Assembly (NCBI GenBank): GCA_036850595.1
Contig: CM072165.1
Coordinates: 8,070,109 to 8,134,108, forward strand
Source: Rhyacichthys aspro
Lineage: Eukaryota > Chordata > Actinopteri > Gobiiformes > Rhyacichthyidae
Direction: 5' to 3'
Length of the DNA: 64,000 bases
Shown: positions 35,101 through 47,200 of the stretch, piece after piece
Position numbering within the stretch: the first letter of the stretch is position 1
Layout: every line of letters begins with the position of its first letter
The notes under the pieces: model-generated
Database searches by the model: none
Seen by the model: the letters and a program-made list of their open reading frames with translations, nothing else
What the model was told of the DNA's origin: nothing
Made by a program: the position numbers and the translations under genes

Positions 35101-35151
35101 ATCGAGTTGTTGGAAAGGCAGCTTGCTCGGATTGAAGATGGAGATGTATGA
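32136..35151 (+). CDS. coro1b: Coronin-1B, actin-binding WD40 protein
   Basis: Regulates Arp2/3- and cofilin-dependent actin turnover at the leading edge. Ten coding exons: 32136-32339, 32431-32553, 32706-32835, 33424-33605, 33701-33820, 33960-34064, 34167-34312, 34394-34451, 34615-34935, 35029-35151; all in phase, 503 residues (type I coronins are about 460-490). Start MSFRRGVVRQSKFRHVF carries the coronin N-terminal basic signature. WD40 propeller motifs include VLDIQWSPHDD, VWQIPDGGL, RVGILAWHPSA, VWNVGTGE, RPMRAVF, GFSRMSERQLALWD, SNGVLLPFYDPDT and GDSTIRYFEV, then FYKLHERK and VPRKSDLFQGDLYPDTAG. A Ser/Thr/Pro linker and a C-terminal coiled coil (LLNELLAEMKALRAVV...LLERQLARIEDGDV) follow. 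The C-terminus and adjacency to ptprcap favour CORO1B over 1A or 1C. Confidence 0.95.
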
Positions 35152-37351
35152 GCAACTGGAAAATTCACTACTGCCCCTTTCTCCTGATAGACCATAGCCT
35201 TACTAGGATCACTCCAGCTGTGCAAGTGGAATCAAGTAGTGTAGGGTAGTGGCAAAAAAGGTTAACTTGTGAAGAATATAAGGCATCAAAACAGTGTGTT
35301 CAGTCATTTCACAGTTTAGTTTCAAAAGAAGGAATACTGTAGCAGCAATTTGTTGGTGTATTGTAGCTTTGCAGAATCCATGCATTTGTTTTGAAGGGCT
35401 TTGAAGGAAGTTTCAAGGCACTGTTGCCTAACACTAATGCACTAAACCAACATTTTATAAAAGCAAAGCAACATATTATAGCAAAGATAGGTCTCTGCGT
35501 TTGCTCTGAATCATTTACAAATATTTAACAATTAGGGCTGATTAATAAGGTAGTAAAGTTGCTAACTGTGATGTCTTTTTCAATGTATAATTTGTTTTTT
35601 TTACTATTCAATGCCATGTGAGAGGTCAAGAGTAGGAATGTGTTCTATTGGATTTGTTTAATGGAAGCTGATAAGTATCTGTGTATTGTACTTGAGTGTA
35701 GTCTTAAAAGTAATGAAAAGGTAGCACTTGTGATTTGGTACCTCACATTGTTTTAGAGAAGACTGTGGGTGTTCTCTGGGACAATATTTTTATGTATTAG
35801 CTTTAGCTGGAACTTGTCATTTCTTCATTTTGTCATTTGTGGAAAACAGTTCCCCACAGTATGAAAAAAAAAAAAAAAAAAAAGGACCATCTTCCATATT
35901 GTGTGCTAAACAACGCAATAAGTGTGGGTCTAAATGAAAGAAACTTTTACTAACACACCTAAACACTAAAACAGATCATGAACAGTACAGTGTAGAAAGT
36001 GTGTACAGCCAAAACAGACTGGAAGTAATACTAAAATGTGAAAGTTACTTATAGTCTACTGTAATTACATTGGTGTTTGAAGATGATGGGCTTGTTTCTT
36101 TTGCAATAACTCGGTACATTCCACAAAAAACTCTTTCTTGGTTACTTCATCCACTAATTTTCCTCATGTTATGAAAAGAGTAGCAGGTGAATAGGACCAC
36201 ACTGTGTGAACCCAATAAACATTCATTTTCTCTTTGTATTTTTGGTGTGCCTTTTTTTTTTTTGCAGAGAATATATGGACATCAAATGTTTTGTCAAATA
36301 GATTTACAATACAAACAACTGGGCTTCCTGTAAAATGTGCTAGACATACAGTAATACTCTACACATCACAACAAATACAGTTTATATATTTGGTTTGCAC
36401 TGTTGAGAGGCTGCTGTCCCTTTTCTAAGAAACCAAAAAACAGGAAGCGCCTTATACATGTTTCATATTGTGAGCAGTTCATAAAACTTTTTTAATGCAC
36501 AGTATTTTAAACAATAAGGGCCTACTTTTCCTTTATGTTTTTTTTTGTTTTGTTTTTTTTTTACATGTTCTAAACTTCACCTGTGTTTCTACTTTGGTGA
36601 GGAAACTATTCAACCATCGCTTCCTGTTTTTTCACTAAACCCACCCTGTTTGATTTGTTCGGTTTTACTCTGTACTCTAGTTTTAGACTGACACCTCCTG
36701 ATGCATCACACCCACTCTCATTTTGTTCCATGTGTCTTCTCACATGCAGCGAAATGCCACAGGTCTTTTACCAGTTCTCTTAAAGTGTACCTTGTAAAAT
36801 AACACAGCTTTGGTAAGTATTCCAGCTTTTTTATGTATGTATTTTTTTATTTGCCACAGGCAGTCTATTTTGTGCTTAAGAAAATCAGTAATAATATTGA
36901 AAAAATAATCTTAATCAAAGTGAATTGTGGACACTTTACATTTGTACAGTATATTAACCTACTGTTAAAATATTTTCTGCGTTGTAATTACTGTGATGTG
37001 TACTTATGCATTTCAAATATCTTCATGACAGGAAACCATAACTGTCTGCAAACTTCCTGTCACTGAATTTATCTCAGACTGTTTTAGTAAAAGATTAAAG
37101 TGCATCCTGTCAACAGCATTTTAAGTAAGTGTGTGACAAATTGCCCATTTTTCTGCACAAGAAGTTACTGTTATTTGTCAAACAAGCAAAAGCTAATTTT
37201 TTTTTATATCACAGCATTTTGCCACTAAGCCATGTACTAATTTTACACTTCCTCAATAACCTGAAGACAAAACTGCTTGACGCTGTGACCCAGAAGAATC
37301 AAAATACTCATATTGATTGCTGAAGAGGTAAACTGTTTAAAATGTACTCCA
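35152..37351. other. coro1b 3'UTR and spacer to ptprcap
   Basis: Non-coding. A run of 21 A lies near 35863-35883; AATAAA at 36214-36219 is the likely coro1b end. From there to 37351 I see only AT-rich spacer, presumably with the ptprcap promoter, which has no clear motif. Confidence 0.5.
36214..36219 (+). terminator. coro1b: coro1b poly(A) signal
   Basis: AATAAA about 1.06 kb after the stop codon, followed by a T-rich stretch (36234-36262). Confidence 0.55.
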
Positions 37352-37993
37352 ATGCTGAAACCTGCTATATTTGTATTAACCCCATTACTGTTTTTTTCTC
37401 TTTTAGTAGAAATGGCTGACGATGGGAAAATCGAATATACAGCGTCCAACACGACGGTCCTGTTCCTTGTCATCTTCCTGGTAGTCCTTCTTGTCCTGCT
37501 GTTTTTCCTGTACAAGCAGCTAAACAAGACGGCCAATGGGAAATATACCATTCAGCGCATTGTATATAGAGAAGGAGGGTTGCGGGATAGGGTCAGAGGC
37601 AGGGCAGTGGCCCTAGGGACCTACCTGGGAGTCCAGCTGTGGCCCTGGGGCGATACAGAGCAGGACGAAGATGATGGGGAGGACGATGTGGATGATTTGG
37701 AGCAGGGCAATCAGCAGGAAAATGTCAGCGATTACGAAGAGGAGGGTAATGCAGACAGTAAAAGAGGAGGCAGTTCAGGTGGTTCTTCTCCAGAGATTTC
37801 AGATGAGGAGGAACAAACTGAGTCAGAGGCAAAGGGAGAGACAGAGAAGAAAGAAGAACCAATTAGTGATGGACAGGCACAAGGAGAGGCCAGTGGGGGA
37901 GTGTTGATCAACCTAAACCAGTTCTCTGGAAGTGTGATTTGGTCTGAGGAAGACACCGGTCAAGGTAAAGGCGGTGATGTGACAGCACTGTGA
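37352..37993 (+). CDS. ptprcap: CD45-associated protein (PTPRC-associated protein, LPAP)
   Basis: Leukocyte type I membrane adaptor that binds CD45 (PTPRC). Single coding exon, 213 residues (human 206). Starting at 37352, MLKPAIFVLTPLLFFSLL forms a signal peptide, followed by a short ectodomain (MADDGKIEYTASNTT), one transmembrane helix (LFLVIFLVVLLVLLFFLY), a basic juxtamembrane piece and a long acidic tail (EQDEDDGEDDVDDLEQ, SDEEEQTESE). The conserved C-terminus (GVLINLNQFSGSVIWSEED...GGDVTAL) matches the mammalian pattern of LLSDLHAFAGSAAW and final VTAL. A second in-frame ATG at 37412 sits behind a good acceptor (TTTTTTCTCTTTTAG), so an alternative spliced start without this signal peptide is possible. 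It lies directly after coro1b, as in mammals. Confidence 0.88.
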   Translation: MLKPAIFVLTPLLFFSLLVEMADDGKIEYTASNTTVLFLVIFLVVLLVLLFFLYKQLNKTANGKYTIQRIVYREGGLRDRVRGRAVALGTYLGVQLWPWGDTEQDEDDGEDDVDDLEQGNQQENVSDYEEEGNADSKRGGSSGGSSPEISDEEEQTESEAKGETEKKEEPISDGQAQGEASGGVLINLNQFSGSVIWSEEDTGQGKGGDVTAL

Positions 37994-38261
37994 GCCAAAA
38001 ATCACAAATATGACAAAACTAGCCTATATTAAAAGGGTCATGAGTTACAGTTAACAGTTTTACAAAATGTGTAACTAAAAGACTCTGTTAAGACTCTCCA
38101 GATACAGTCATACCCAGGTTAAAAACCGTCTCTGTCCCAGAGAAAATGGCACAATAAGTATGTATGACTGTGAATGACATTATGTTAATTATCTTGTATT
38201 TCTGTGATAGTTGTTTATTCATCGTTTCTGTATGCCAATATTTTACAATAGTACTTTTGGA

Positions 38262-38267
38262 AATAAA
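38262..38267 (+). terminator. ptprcap: ptprcap poly(A) signal
   Basis: AATAAA about 270 bases after the stop codon. Confidence 0.55.
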
Positions 38268-38343
38268 AGAGAAATGGAAATTACATTTTTAATGTGTGTT
38301 TTTAAATTCACAATATAGTTATATATAATATAATATATTATAA

Positions 38344-38492
<149 letters not shown>

Positions 38493-38854
38493 TATAGTTT
38501 TCATCTTGTTTCTCATTTGGCCTTTCCTGAGACCTTTTTTGGCAGTGTGGGTACTTATAGATTAGTTTAACGATGGATAGCGATAGAAAGATGAAAAAAA
38601 AACTCTTAGTGGGAGTTGGAGTAACTCATCTGTGAGCAATAACTCGTGTGTTTGTAATATTTCGGGTTCACCCGGGCCGTCTCCTGATTATGCCATTAAT
38701 GTTACCTGGCTGGGATAATTCAGATTAAAATAGCAGCTTCTTTAATGTATGTCATTTGTGTCACAGATAATTTACATACATAGGAATATTTGGCATTTTT
38801 AGTTGTGGTATTCTCAACACATAATGGTAAATTGTCATCATTTGATCCTCCAAT

Positions 38855-38926
38855 GGGGATGTAGCTCAGTGGTAGAGCGCGTGCTTCGCATGTATGAGGT
38901 CCCGGGTTCAATCCCCGGCATCTCCA
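38855..38926 (+). tRNA. tRNA-Ala (anticodon CGC)
   Basis: 72 bases: acceptor stem GGGGATG pairs with CATCTCC (one G-T pair), discriminator A. A-box TAGCTCAGTGGTAGAGC, anticodon loop TTCGCAT (CGC), B-box GGGTTCAATCC. A TTTT terminator follows at 38930. No intron and no CCA encoded. Intact and probably functional. Confidence 0.95.
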
Positions 38927-39094
38927 AAGTTTTAGCCCCATTGTTAAAGCATGATAAAAACACATCTGCTTCATCCCCAGTAACATACCCGTTACGGTTT
39001 ATAGACTACCATTTAATGCCTTTCCATTCTTTGTGTTTACCACAGTCAAGATAACTACTGCAAGGGCACAGGAAATGAGACAAAATGTTTGATT

Positions 39095-39110
39095 TTGATT
39101 GGCCAATCAA
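39095..39110. promoter_or_regulatory. dtx4: Palindromic double CCAAT element upstream of dtx4
   Basis: TTGATTGGCCAATCAA is a perfect 16-base palindrome of two back-to-back NF-Y boxes, about 0.8 kb before the dtx4 start codon. More CCAAT-like and TATA-free sequence follows. Confidence 0.4.
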
Positions 39111-39921
39111 GGAAGCAGCTCGACACTCATTGGACGTAGCGAGTCTCCACTTGTAGAAGTGCGCAGTGTTCATGCTCACAAGTTTTCCTTTTCCCATTTT
39201 CCTAAGAAAAGCTTATTATTATTTTTTATTTATTGGAATATGAGTCTGTAGTACTGACAACATAAGACAAGCAAGAGCAGTCCACACTCAGTATAAATAT
39301 AAAGAATACAGTATAAAATACAGGAGACAAAGTGAAGTTTTCTTTCAACAGCTAGAGATTTTACTTTAATTAAAGACGATGCTGATATAAACCAGTAGCT
39401 ATATAATTCTCTCTTTGACATTAAGCAGAAAACTAGAAATAAAACATCCTCTGCTCATCACTGTCTGTCTGTCTGTCTGCAACAGTGGGCTACTCCACAG
39501 TAACCTATCACAGTGCGAGCATCCTATTATCCGACTTACTCCCTGCTCTCAGCCAAACTTGATTGTAGGGAGAAATGATTTCAGTAGACGTCATTCATCT
39601 GCATAGGGAGTAAGATGCCACCATCCAGGAGGGCTATTTTGCACTCCGAAACGCTCTGGATCTTCTGTCTGCAATAAAAAGACACACTGATTGCAGCATA
39701 TCCGAAACTGCCAAGATGGAAGGTATGGTTTGCATGCACAGATGTATTTATATCCGTAGATAGGCACATCTGGGTTGCAAACTGCCCAAGATGGATGCAG
39801 CGCCGCTGTGCGCAGGGATGCACGACTGAGGTTCAGGAGATCGCTAAACAACCAGCATCCTCTCGTTTAAATTCCAGTCCCTGTTCAATCATGCTTCTGT
39901 TTTGCTGCTTGCAGGAGTAGG

Positions 39922-42900
39922 ATGTTGCTAGCGTCCGCCGTGGTGGTATGGGAATGGCTGAACGAGCACGGACGCTGGCGGCCCTACAGCCCGGCGGTCT
40001 GTCATCACATCGAGGCGGTGATCCGGAGCGACCCGCGCTGTGCTAGTGTGGTCCTTGGACAGGTGGACTCTCGCCTCTCGCCCTACATCATCGATCTCCA
40101 GTCCATGCACCAGTTCCGACAAGACACAGGTGAGTGGCACGGGGGGACAGCCGGGCCCCAGGTGGAGGCCTTAATGCTTAGCCTTTATGTTTATAATGCT
40201 GTTTGCCTTCAGGATCATTAGCCTTCAGGGTCATTAGACCATATTTAGACGTGCTTAACCAACCCAGGTCCAACGTTTGGGGTGTATAGCAACAATGTCT
40301 CTGGTGATGCTGTAAAACTGTTGTTGCTAAAGTAAGAGCATTATCACATCAAGTGTTGTCTGTGGAGATTCACAGTAATGCTTTATCTCTCACTTTGGAG
40401 ACTTGACCAGTCCTGTTAATAACAATATATTGGTAGACTATTTTCATATTTTTCCAATTTCAAATCCTGTGTTTTTATCTAAAGTGAATATTTAACCAGT
40501 CCATGCTATTTCATAATGGAGTGGGCATCTGTAGTTTCAAAGGTGACATGATGCAGCTCTGTTCACAATATAAATCTTGCTCCCACAGATTACCAAGGCT
40601 TGTCTTTGTTCGTGGGACAGGGAACGGAGCTGACAACTTTGGCAGAGACCCCAACATTGCACTTTTTTTCTCATAACACTTTCTAACAAAAGGCTTTGTA
40701 AAGTTGTGCAGAGAAGGAAGGCAGACAGAGTGTCACAGTGAGGGTAGAGAGGTCTGGGGTCATTAAAATGGGGTAATTGAGAAGGGTTTTATGAATGAAT
40801 GTATTGTCTAATACAAATTCCAGTGACATTTCCCACTGAAAGCGCTTATGTACAGTATCTCATGTCTCAATAGAAAACTACTCAAGTGGAAAAAGGTTTG
40901 AGTGATTGAGCCTTTTGACTACTTTAATTGCATTTTAGAGCAGTAATGGTAAGCAGCAGTCTTTTTACCTAACAGTATTTACAAGAAAATGAAACACTGA
41001 CAATGCTGTTTTGTGTGTAGCTAACAAATATTCATACAGCTATTGCAAACTAAAATGCATCTACCAACAGCTTTACCTGATCCTGATGGGTTTTAAAAGT
41101 TTTAAGAAATACTTTACAGTAGTCAGAAAGTGTATTGTCTCTCAGGGCACCCTGGGAAAGCAAATACAGGCAGCTTTGAATCAGATCTAGTGTGCCAGCC
41201 AATCAGAATTCAGAACACCGTGTGCTGTTACTAGTGGCAACCTGTTTGCCCAAATTCTTAGCAAGGAAACAGACATGTTGAATTTGTTAGCTTTGTTATC
41301 CTGTTGTTCAACAAATAATAGAACAAATATTTACCTCATTTTGCACCTTCCTCTCTTTACCTCAGTTGACTTTAAGATGCTCTTTTATTAAAGTGACATT
41401 ACAAGAAGTCACATAACTGCATTTCATTCATTGTCACATCAGGTACCCTTCGACCTGTACGGCGCAGCTTCTACGACCCCACCTCGGCACCGGGCCAGGG
41501 CTGGTTGTGGGAGTGGGAGAACGACGCTGGAAGTTGGACTGTGTACGACACTGAGGTGGGCATTGCCATCCAGGCCGCTCGTGATCGGCAGCAGCCCTGG
41601 CTGGACCTGGCACCACTGGGTTTCTCCTACCTCATTGACTTTGAAAACATGACCCAAATCAATGGGCAGACACAGCGCTGCCGGCGTATTCAGCGCCGTT
41701 CTGATCTGGCGTACCCCATGGTGTCTGGACCACTGCCCAAATCTCACCAGGCCTGGGGACCCACCTCCATGCCCGGCCCTGGAGGACTGCTGGGAGTGGA
41801 TGTATCCGGAGTGGGTATGGGAATCAGGATGAACAGCAGTGGGAACGGGAGTGCTTACCCCAGTGGGGCTCTCCCAGCATCAGCCATCACTTCTCTAGGA
41901 CAACCCTGTGCCTGCCAGCAGTGCATGTTGGTGCTGGGTGTCAAAGCAGGCACCATGTCCTCTGCACAGACTCTGGGGCGAAGGCTACCACAGATCAAAC
42001 CACCCGTCCCAACCACCAGTCCCAAAATAAGTTACTCTATTCCGGGAGGGTCGTACTCACTAACTCTCCCTCGGCCTCCTTCACTGCAGCGCTCACTGTC
42101 TCCACACAGGACGTCTGTATTAGGGGCTACAGGGGGTTTCGGTTTCGGGGGGATGGGAGGTCCCGGTATTGTCAGTGGTAGCAGTGTTGGCAGTGGTTTT
42201 GGTATTGGAGGAGGCTACACCCACTCCATGTCTCTCCTTGGTTCAGCCACTGCAGCCCTGTCCATCTCCTCCACCCGGCCTCCTCCTCCACCTCTCCCAC
42301 CTCCCCCACCACCCCCTGCATCCAACGCACCTTCTTCAGCGGCCATAAATCCGCCTCACCCCTCCGCCTCCCACTCCCTCACTGTGTCCTGTAATGCACC
42401 TATCACCCCTGCTCCGGGTCCATCTCTCATCTCAACTGTGACCTCCACCTGTACGCCGTCGCCCTCGGCCCGGGTTCTGGGTCCAGTGTCTTCGTCGGGA
42501 GCGGCAGCCTGCGCAGCTCCTCTGCCGCCGAGATCCAGCTTGGCCGGACTGAGCCGTCCTGCACTGCAGCGTATTGCCATGGCCCAGTCCCGTGCACTTA
42601 TTGCCTCTGGGTGAGTAGAAAACCAACAGAAACCAACTACAATTATAATGTCAATGGGACAGACAAAAGCTTTACTCAGTGTATGGAAAGCTATTTAGGA
42701 CCCATTTAATTTGAAGTCTGTCAATGAATTTTAACATTGTTTTTTTCGGAGTTTCTGTTGAGCTCCTCTATGCTGGACTTATGTATTTGAAATCAGATAG
42801 CTCCTAACCTTGCAGTGCCCTGGTGACATACAACAGTGTTGTAAGCCTCCAATTAGTTCAAAATACCAGCAGATTAACATTTCTGCAGAGCATTTGCTGC

Positions 42901-45900
42901 AGTAATCTCAGTGTTTTGGTTCAACGTCACATCCAGCAGGTGAGAGTCAACTTTTGTCCAGCAGATGGTTGTACCTGCTGCTCTTGTAAACCTCTGACGT
43001 CACTGATCCTGTCATCCCACAGAAGTTCTTCTCTGCTGCACACATTTCTCCTTCTTCCTCTCTAAGCTCAGTCTCAAATTCTGTCACTGCTTCTGTCGTC
43101 ATCATGTTGCTGATTTAGCCACAAAATCATAACTCAAACCACACGGCAGAGCGGATGTGACAGGGGCAAAACCTCTTAGAACTGGTGCAACTGGGACAGC
43201 AAGCTAAACTGAGTGCTTTTGTACTAGGCTTAGCGGGTGTCTGCACATTGAACTTTGAGTAGATAAAGATCATTTATAAATATGAACAGATAAATTTAGG
43301 AGTTGACATAGACAGAATAGTCATTTATTGTTTTATTGCATTATTTAAGCAGCTGACACTGACATATGACTGTACGCACAAAGATGGTCAAAAAGACAAC
43401 AATTTCATCCATTTATTGTTATGTGACACAAATGAGCCTACATACATGTCCACCTTTGAAAAAGTTGTTTTGTTGTTGTCAGTGTTGTGAGCAGTGAAAC
43501 GCAGCAGATGCCTTCAAAGTGAGGTGTTAAACTCCAAGGGGTCGCCAACGTCACAGATTAACAGAGTGACGAGAGTGGCCTTCAGTTCAGGCACCTGTTG
43601 TGGTTCCTTTCCCTTCTTAATGGTTGTAGGTTTCATGTCAGCTGCATAGGTAGCATGAATGTGTACTATCACCATTTCTTAATCTCCCACAATATTTACT
43701 TTTGATTCGTTTTTTTTTTCAATAAGTGAACAGTGCCATATGCTGCAGCCTTTATGCCTCCATCATCCATCCTCCAGATGGAAACTGCACTAATGCTGTT
43801 AGATTAGCCGGGATCAGAGAAACGTGACTCGCTGGCACGGCTCTCCTCATCCTCACTGCCATTGTTGGGCAGTCAACTGAGCTCATTTTTACTCAGTTTG
43901 ATACAAGTAGGAGGCAACATGGTTACAAATATAAAGGAAGACACACTTGTTAGCAAATAAGGAAACAATGCTGTGCAATCTGAATGGACTAAGTAAATAA
44001 GTCCATCCAAAACCAATAACAATATTTTGCAGTGTTTTATATCTTAATGACAATTTTCTGACCTGTGTATGTTGACATTATGTAGGTGTACGTGATCATA
44101 TCTGTCAACCGTATGGTAGCCAGGCTTTGTGACGTAGTAACCGGCAGGTAATCCCTCCTGTGACCAATCTCTGGCCTACAACCGGAGTTTAGTCAACAGA
44201 TGGAAACAGGTGGATTAAGCCTATAAAAGGGAAGGAGACCTGGAGCGAGATCACACGTCCTGACACTGAGGAAATTCTACAGACTCTGACACTTTACTGG
44301 TGTATTACTGCTAGATAAGTAAAACTGTTTCAATTTTACCTGGAAATCTTCATCTTTGAGCTGAGATTTTTTAAAGTGGGAACAATGACTGTCATTAAAA
44401 CAGGCCGACCGTAAGTACTCATCTACAGAAAATTGTTACAGTAATCTAAAATTGCATTGTTAGTAGGATCCATGTGTTTTTGTTTAAAGAGTTAGATATT
44501 TGTTGATGGAGGTTTTTTTAAACCTAGTATTTTCCACACCATATTTGATTCCTTTCTTTGTTTAAAATGCAAATTAAAAGCCGTCTTAAATTAGACACAG
44601 GATACAATCAGGAAGTCCTCTTCATTTGACTTGTAAAAAACATTTTTGCATAGCTAAGGCTTTTGAAGTACTTTATCAACATCTTTTATTTAGCTTTTTA
44701 AAAATAATTAACAGTGTATGAGGACTTTTAGTAAAAATCTGTATTGCAAGACACATCATGATCTCACACTTTACATAGCAGTAAATAACATACAGTGACA
44801 TAAGGTGACCTACGATCACATGTTGCTGTGGCTAAGACTTGTTTACAGGTGACTCATCAGATTCTGAATCTGGGCTAAGGAGATGGGCCAGATGGTCCAG
44901 TCACGCAACTTATTTTACTGAGTCAAGAGTAAAGCTTATAGATGTTGTACTAAAAAAGCTTTGTTTTGTTTTTTTCAGAGTACCAACAGTTCCAGTGAAG
45001 AACCTTAATGGATCCAGCCCTGTTCACCCAGCACTGGCAGGTAAAACTAATGTTCTTTTATCATTATTGTATCAAAAAGACAGTTTACATCAAGACAACA
45101 AGATATAAATAATATTGCTGTGTAATTGAGTCTGACAAACATGGTCTCACTTACACCCTCTGCTGCTGGTAAACAGGGATCACAGGCATCCTTATGAGTG
45201 CAGCTGGACTTCCTGTATGTCTGACCCGACCGCCCAAACTGGTGCTTCATCCTCCACCTGTCAGCAAGAGTGACATCAAGCCTGTTCCCGGCCTGGGTCA
45301 CTGCTGCCGCAAGACCACCAAGAAGCAGGCTCGCAAAGGTGGGTTCAGATGGGATTGCATCTAGAACATACAAAACAAATACACTGACAGAAATGAGTCC
45401 TCATCACATTATCTACCTTTGTCTTTTTAGGAAAGACACCAGAGGAGGTGGTGAAGCGGTACCTCCAAAAAGTCCGCAATCCTCCTGAAGAAGTGAGTTT
45501 TATTACTTTTCATCAATTTTCTTTTCATTAACAGTGTATGGTAAACATCCATTTGAGTTTAAAAACTGCAACAAACAAATGAATAATGTAAATTATTTTA
45601 GGTCTGCTGTGCTGGCTTCAGCTGTGAAAATTGACATTATTTTTTAAGCTACTCTGTACATTGACATTATGTTTAGTTGGTGGTGGTACCAAGAAACAGA
45701 AACTCTTGGGTGTTGTTCACACCTTGGCAGCTTGTAGTTTCACTGCAGTTGGTTGCGGTTGGTTTACTCTTTGAAGTCTGACCATAATAAAGTGTTTTAG
45801 GGTGTGTCTTGGGTTATAGTTGATGAGATGTTAAGGATGTTTAGCTGAGTTTTAGTTGGTAAAAGTTTTTTTTTTTTTTAGCACAAAGCATTTGCATCAC

Positions 45901-47200
45901 TTACAGTCATTAGATAAAAGTATACAACATTGTTTTCATTATTAGGACTGCACTATCTGCATGGAGGCCCTGTCTGGACCCTCTGGCTACAAGGGCCCCG
46001 GAGTTGGAGGCATCTCTCGTGCTGAATCAGTGGGACGCCTGTCACAGTGTGGTCACCAGTACCACCTCCAGTGCCTTGTTGCCATGTACAACAATGGAAA
46101 CAAGGACGGCAGCCTGCAGTGTCCCACCTGCAAGACCATCTATGGAGTTAAGACCGGCAACCAGCCCCCGGGCAAAATGGAGTACCACGTGATTCCCCAC
46201 TCTCTACCTGGACATCCTGAGTGCAAAACCATCCGCATCATTTACAACATTCCTCCAGGCATACAGGTAACAGCACCATATACATTCCATGTCACAGTAG
46301 ATACAGTAAAGGCTGACCTCCGTATTGACGCGTATGTTTTTGTAACACAGGGCCCAGAGCACCCAAACGCTGGCAAACCCTTCACTGCACGTGGGTTTCC
46401 CAGACACTGTTACCTCCCTGACAGTGAGAAGGGACGCAAGGTAAACAATGTTCACCACTGAAAATACACTTTTTTTCACTTAAAACAAGGAAACCAACCT
46501 CAGCTTTTAAAGATAAAGTGGGACAGGGCATGCTACAATTGGTGGTAAACAGTATCTCTTCAGAAACCACATTACCGCAAATTTACATCATAAATTAAAT
46601 CTGTTAAAATAATCCTTTTAGTCCTAGTTAACGAATATACGTCCTGAAAAGTTACATAGTTTGGCTTTAATAAAGAGCCTCAGGTTAATAGAGTAATATC
46701 AAAGGCCAAGGATATTGATAAATGACATGCCATCATTAAAAACATACAACAGTAGGGATAAGTGATAGGAAAAATTTAACAATTTTGAATAATCTTTCAT
46801 AGACCAATTTTATTGCCATCTTGTTTTACATCTGTGTCTGTGTTGTTTAGTGTAATAGTCATTCTCCACTACATCCACCGCCAAACTCCCTTTTCCTTTC
46901 TTGTAAGCCATAATTATCTGATGATGTGCAGTAGTGTCCTTCATAAAGTGCATGTTTCTTTATTAACAGGTTTTGAGGTTGCTGCTGGTGGCCTGGGACC
47001 GTCGGCTCATTTTCTCTGTGGGTACGTCCAGCACTACGGGCGAGTCTGACACAGTCATTTGGAACGAGGTGCACCACAAGACCGAGTTTGGCTCCAACCT
47101 GACGGGCCACGGCTACCCGGACCCTGGTCACTTGGACAACGTTCTGGAGGAGCTCAAGGCTCAAGGCATCACTGAGGAGGAGTGTCTGCCCAGAGACTGA
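39922..47200 (+). CDS. dtx4: Deltex E3 ubiquitin ligase 4
   Basis: RING E3 ligase acting on Notch signalling. Exons: 39922-40129, 41443-42610, 44979-45040, 45177-45338, 45431-45492, 45946-46266, 46351-46440, 46970-47200; all GT-AG and in phase, 767 residues. Two N-terminal WWE domains (VVVWEWLNEHGRWRPYSP; WLWEWENDAGSWTVYD) bind Notch ankyrin repeats or ADP-ribose. A long Gly/Ser/Pro-rich linker contains a polyproline run (42283-42330). VPTVPVKNLNGSSP, KTTKKQARKGKTPEEV, the RING (DCTICMEAL...CGHQYHLQCLVAMYNNG...QCPTCKTIYG) and the deltex C-terminal domain (GPEHPNAGKPF, FPRHCYLPD, TVIWNEVHHKTEFGSN) follow. LNGSSPVHPALAGITGILMSAAGLP supports DTX4; DTX1 is the alternative. A second first exon lies in intron 2. 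Confidence 0.94.
44222..44410 (+). promoter_or_regulatory. dtx4: Internal TATA promoter and alternative first exon of dtx4
   Basis: TATAAAAG at 44222-44229 precedes a leader of about 130 bases and an ATG at 44385 in good context (AACAATGA). The short ORF MTVIKTGRP ends after 26 coding bases at a consensus donor (GACC/GTAAGT, exon end 44410), leaving phase 2. That is exactly the phase of the acceptor at 44979, giving a continuous frame into VPTVPVKNLNG. The product would lack both WWE domains and the Pro-rich linker and keep the RING and deltex C-terminal domain. Confidence 0.6.

Noticed and set aside
38720..38986. Minus-strand 88-residue open frame over the tRNA
   Set aside because: Antisense of the tRNA-Ala gene; no independent coding evidence.
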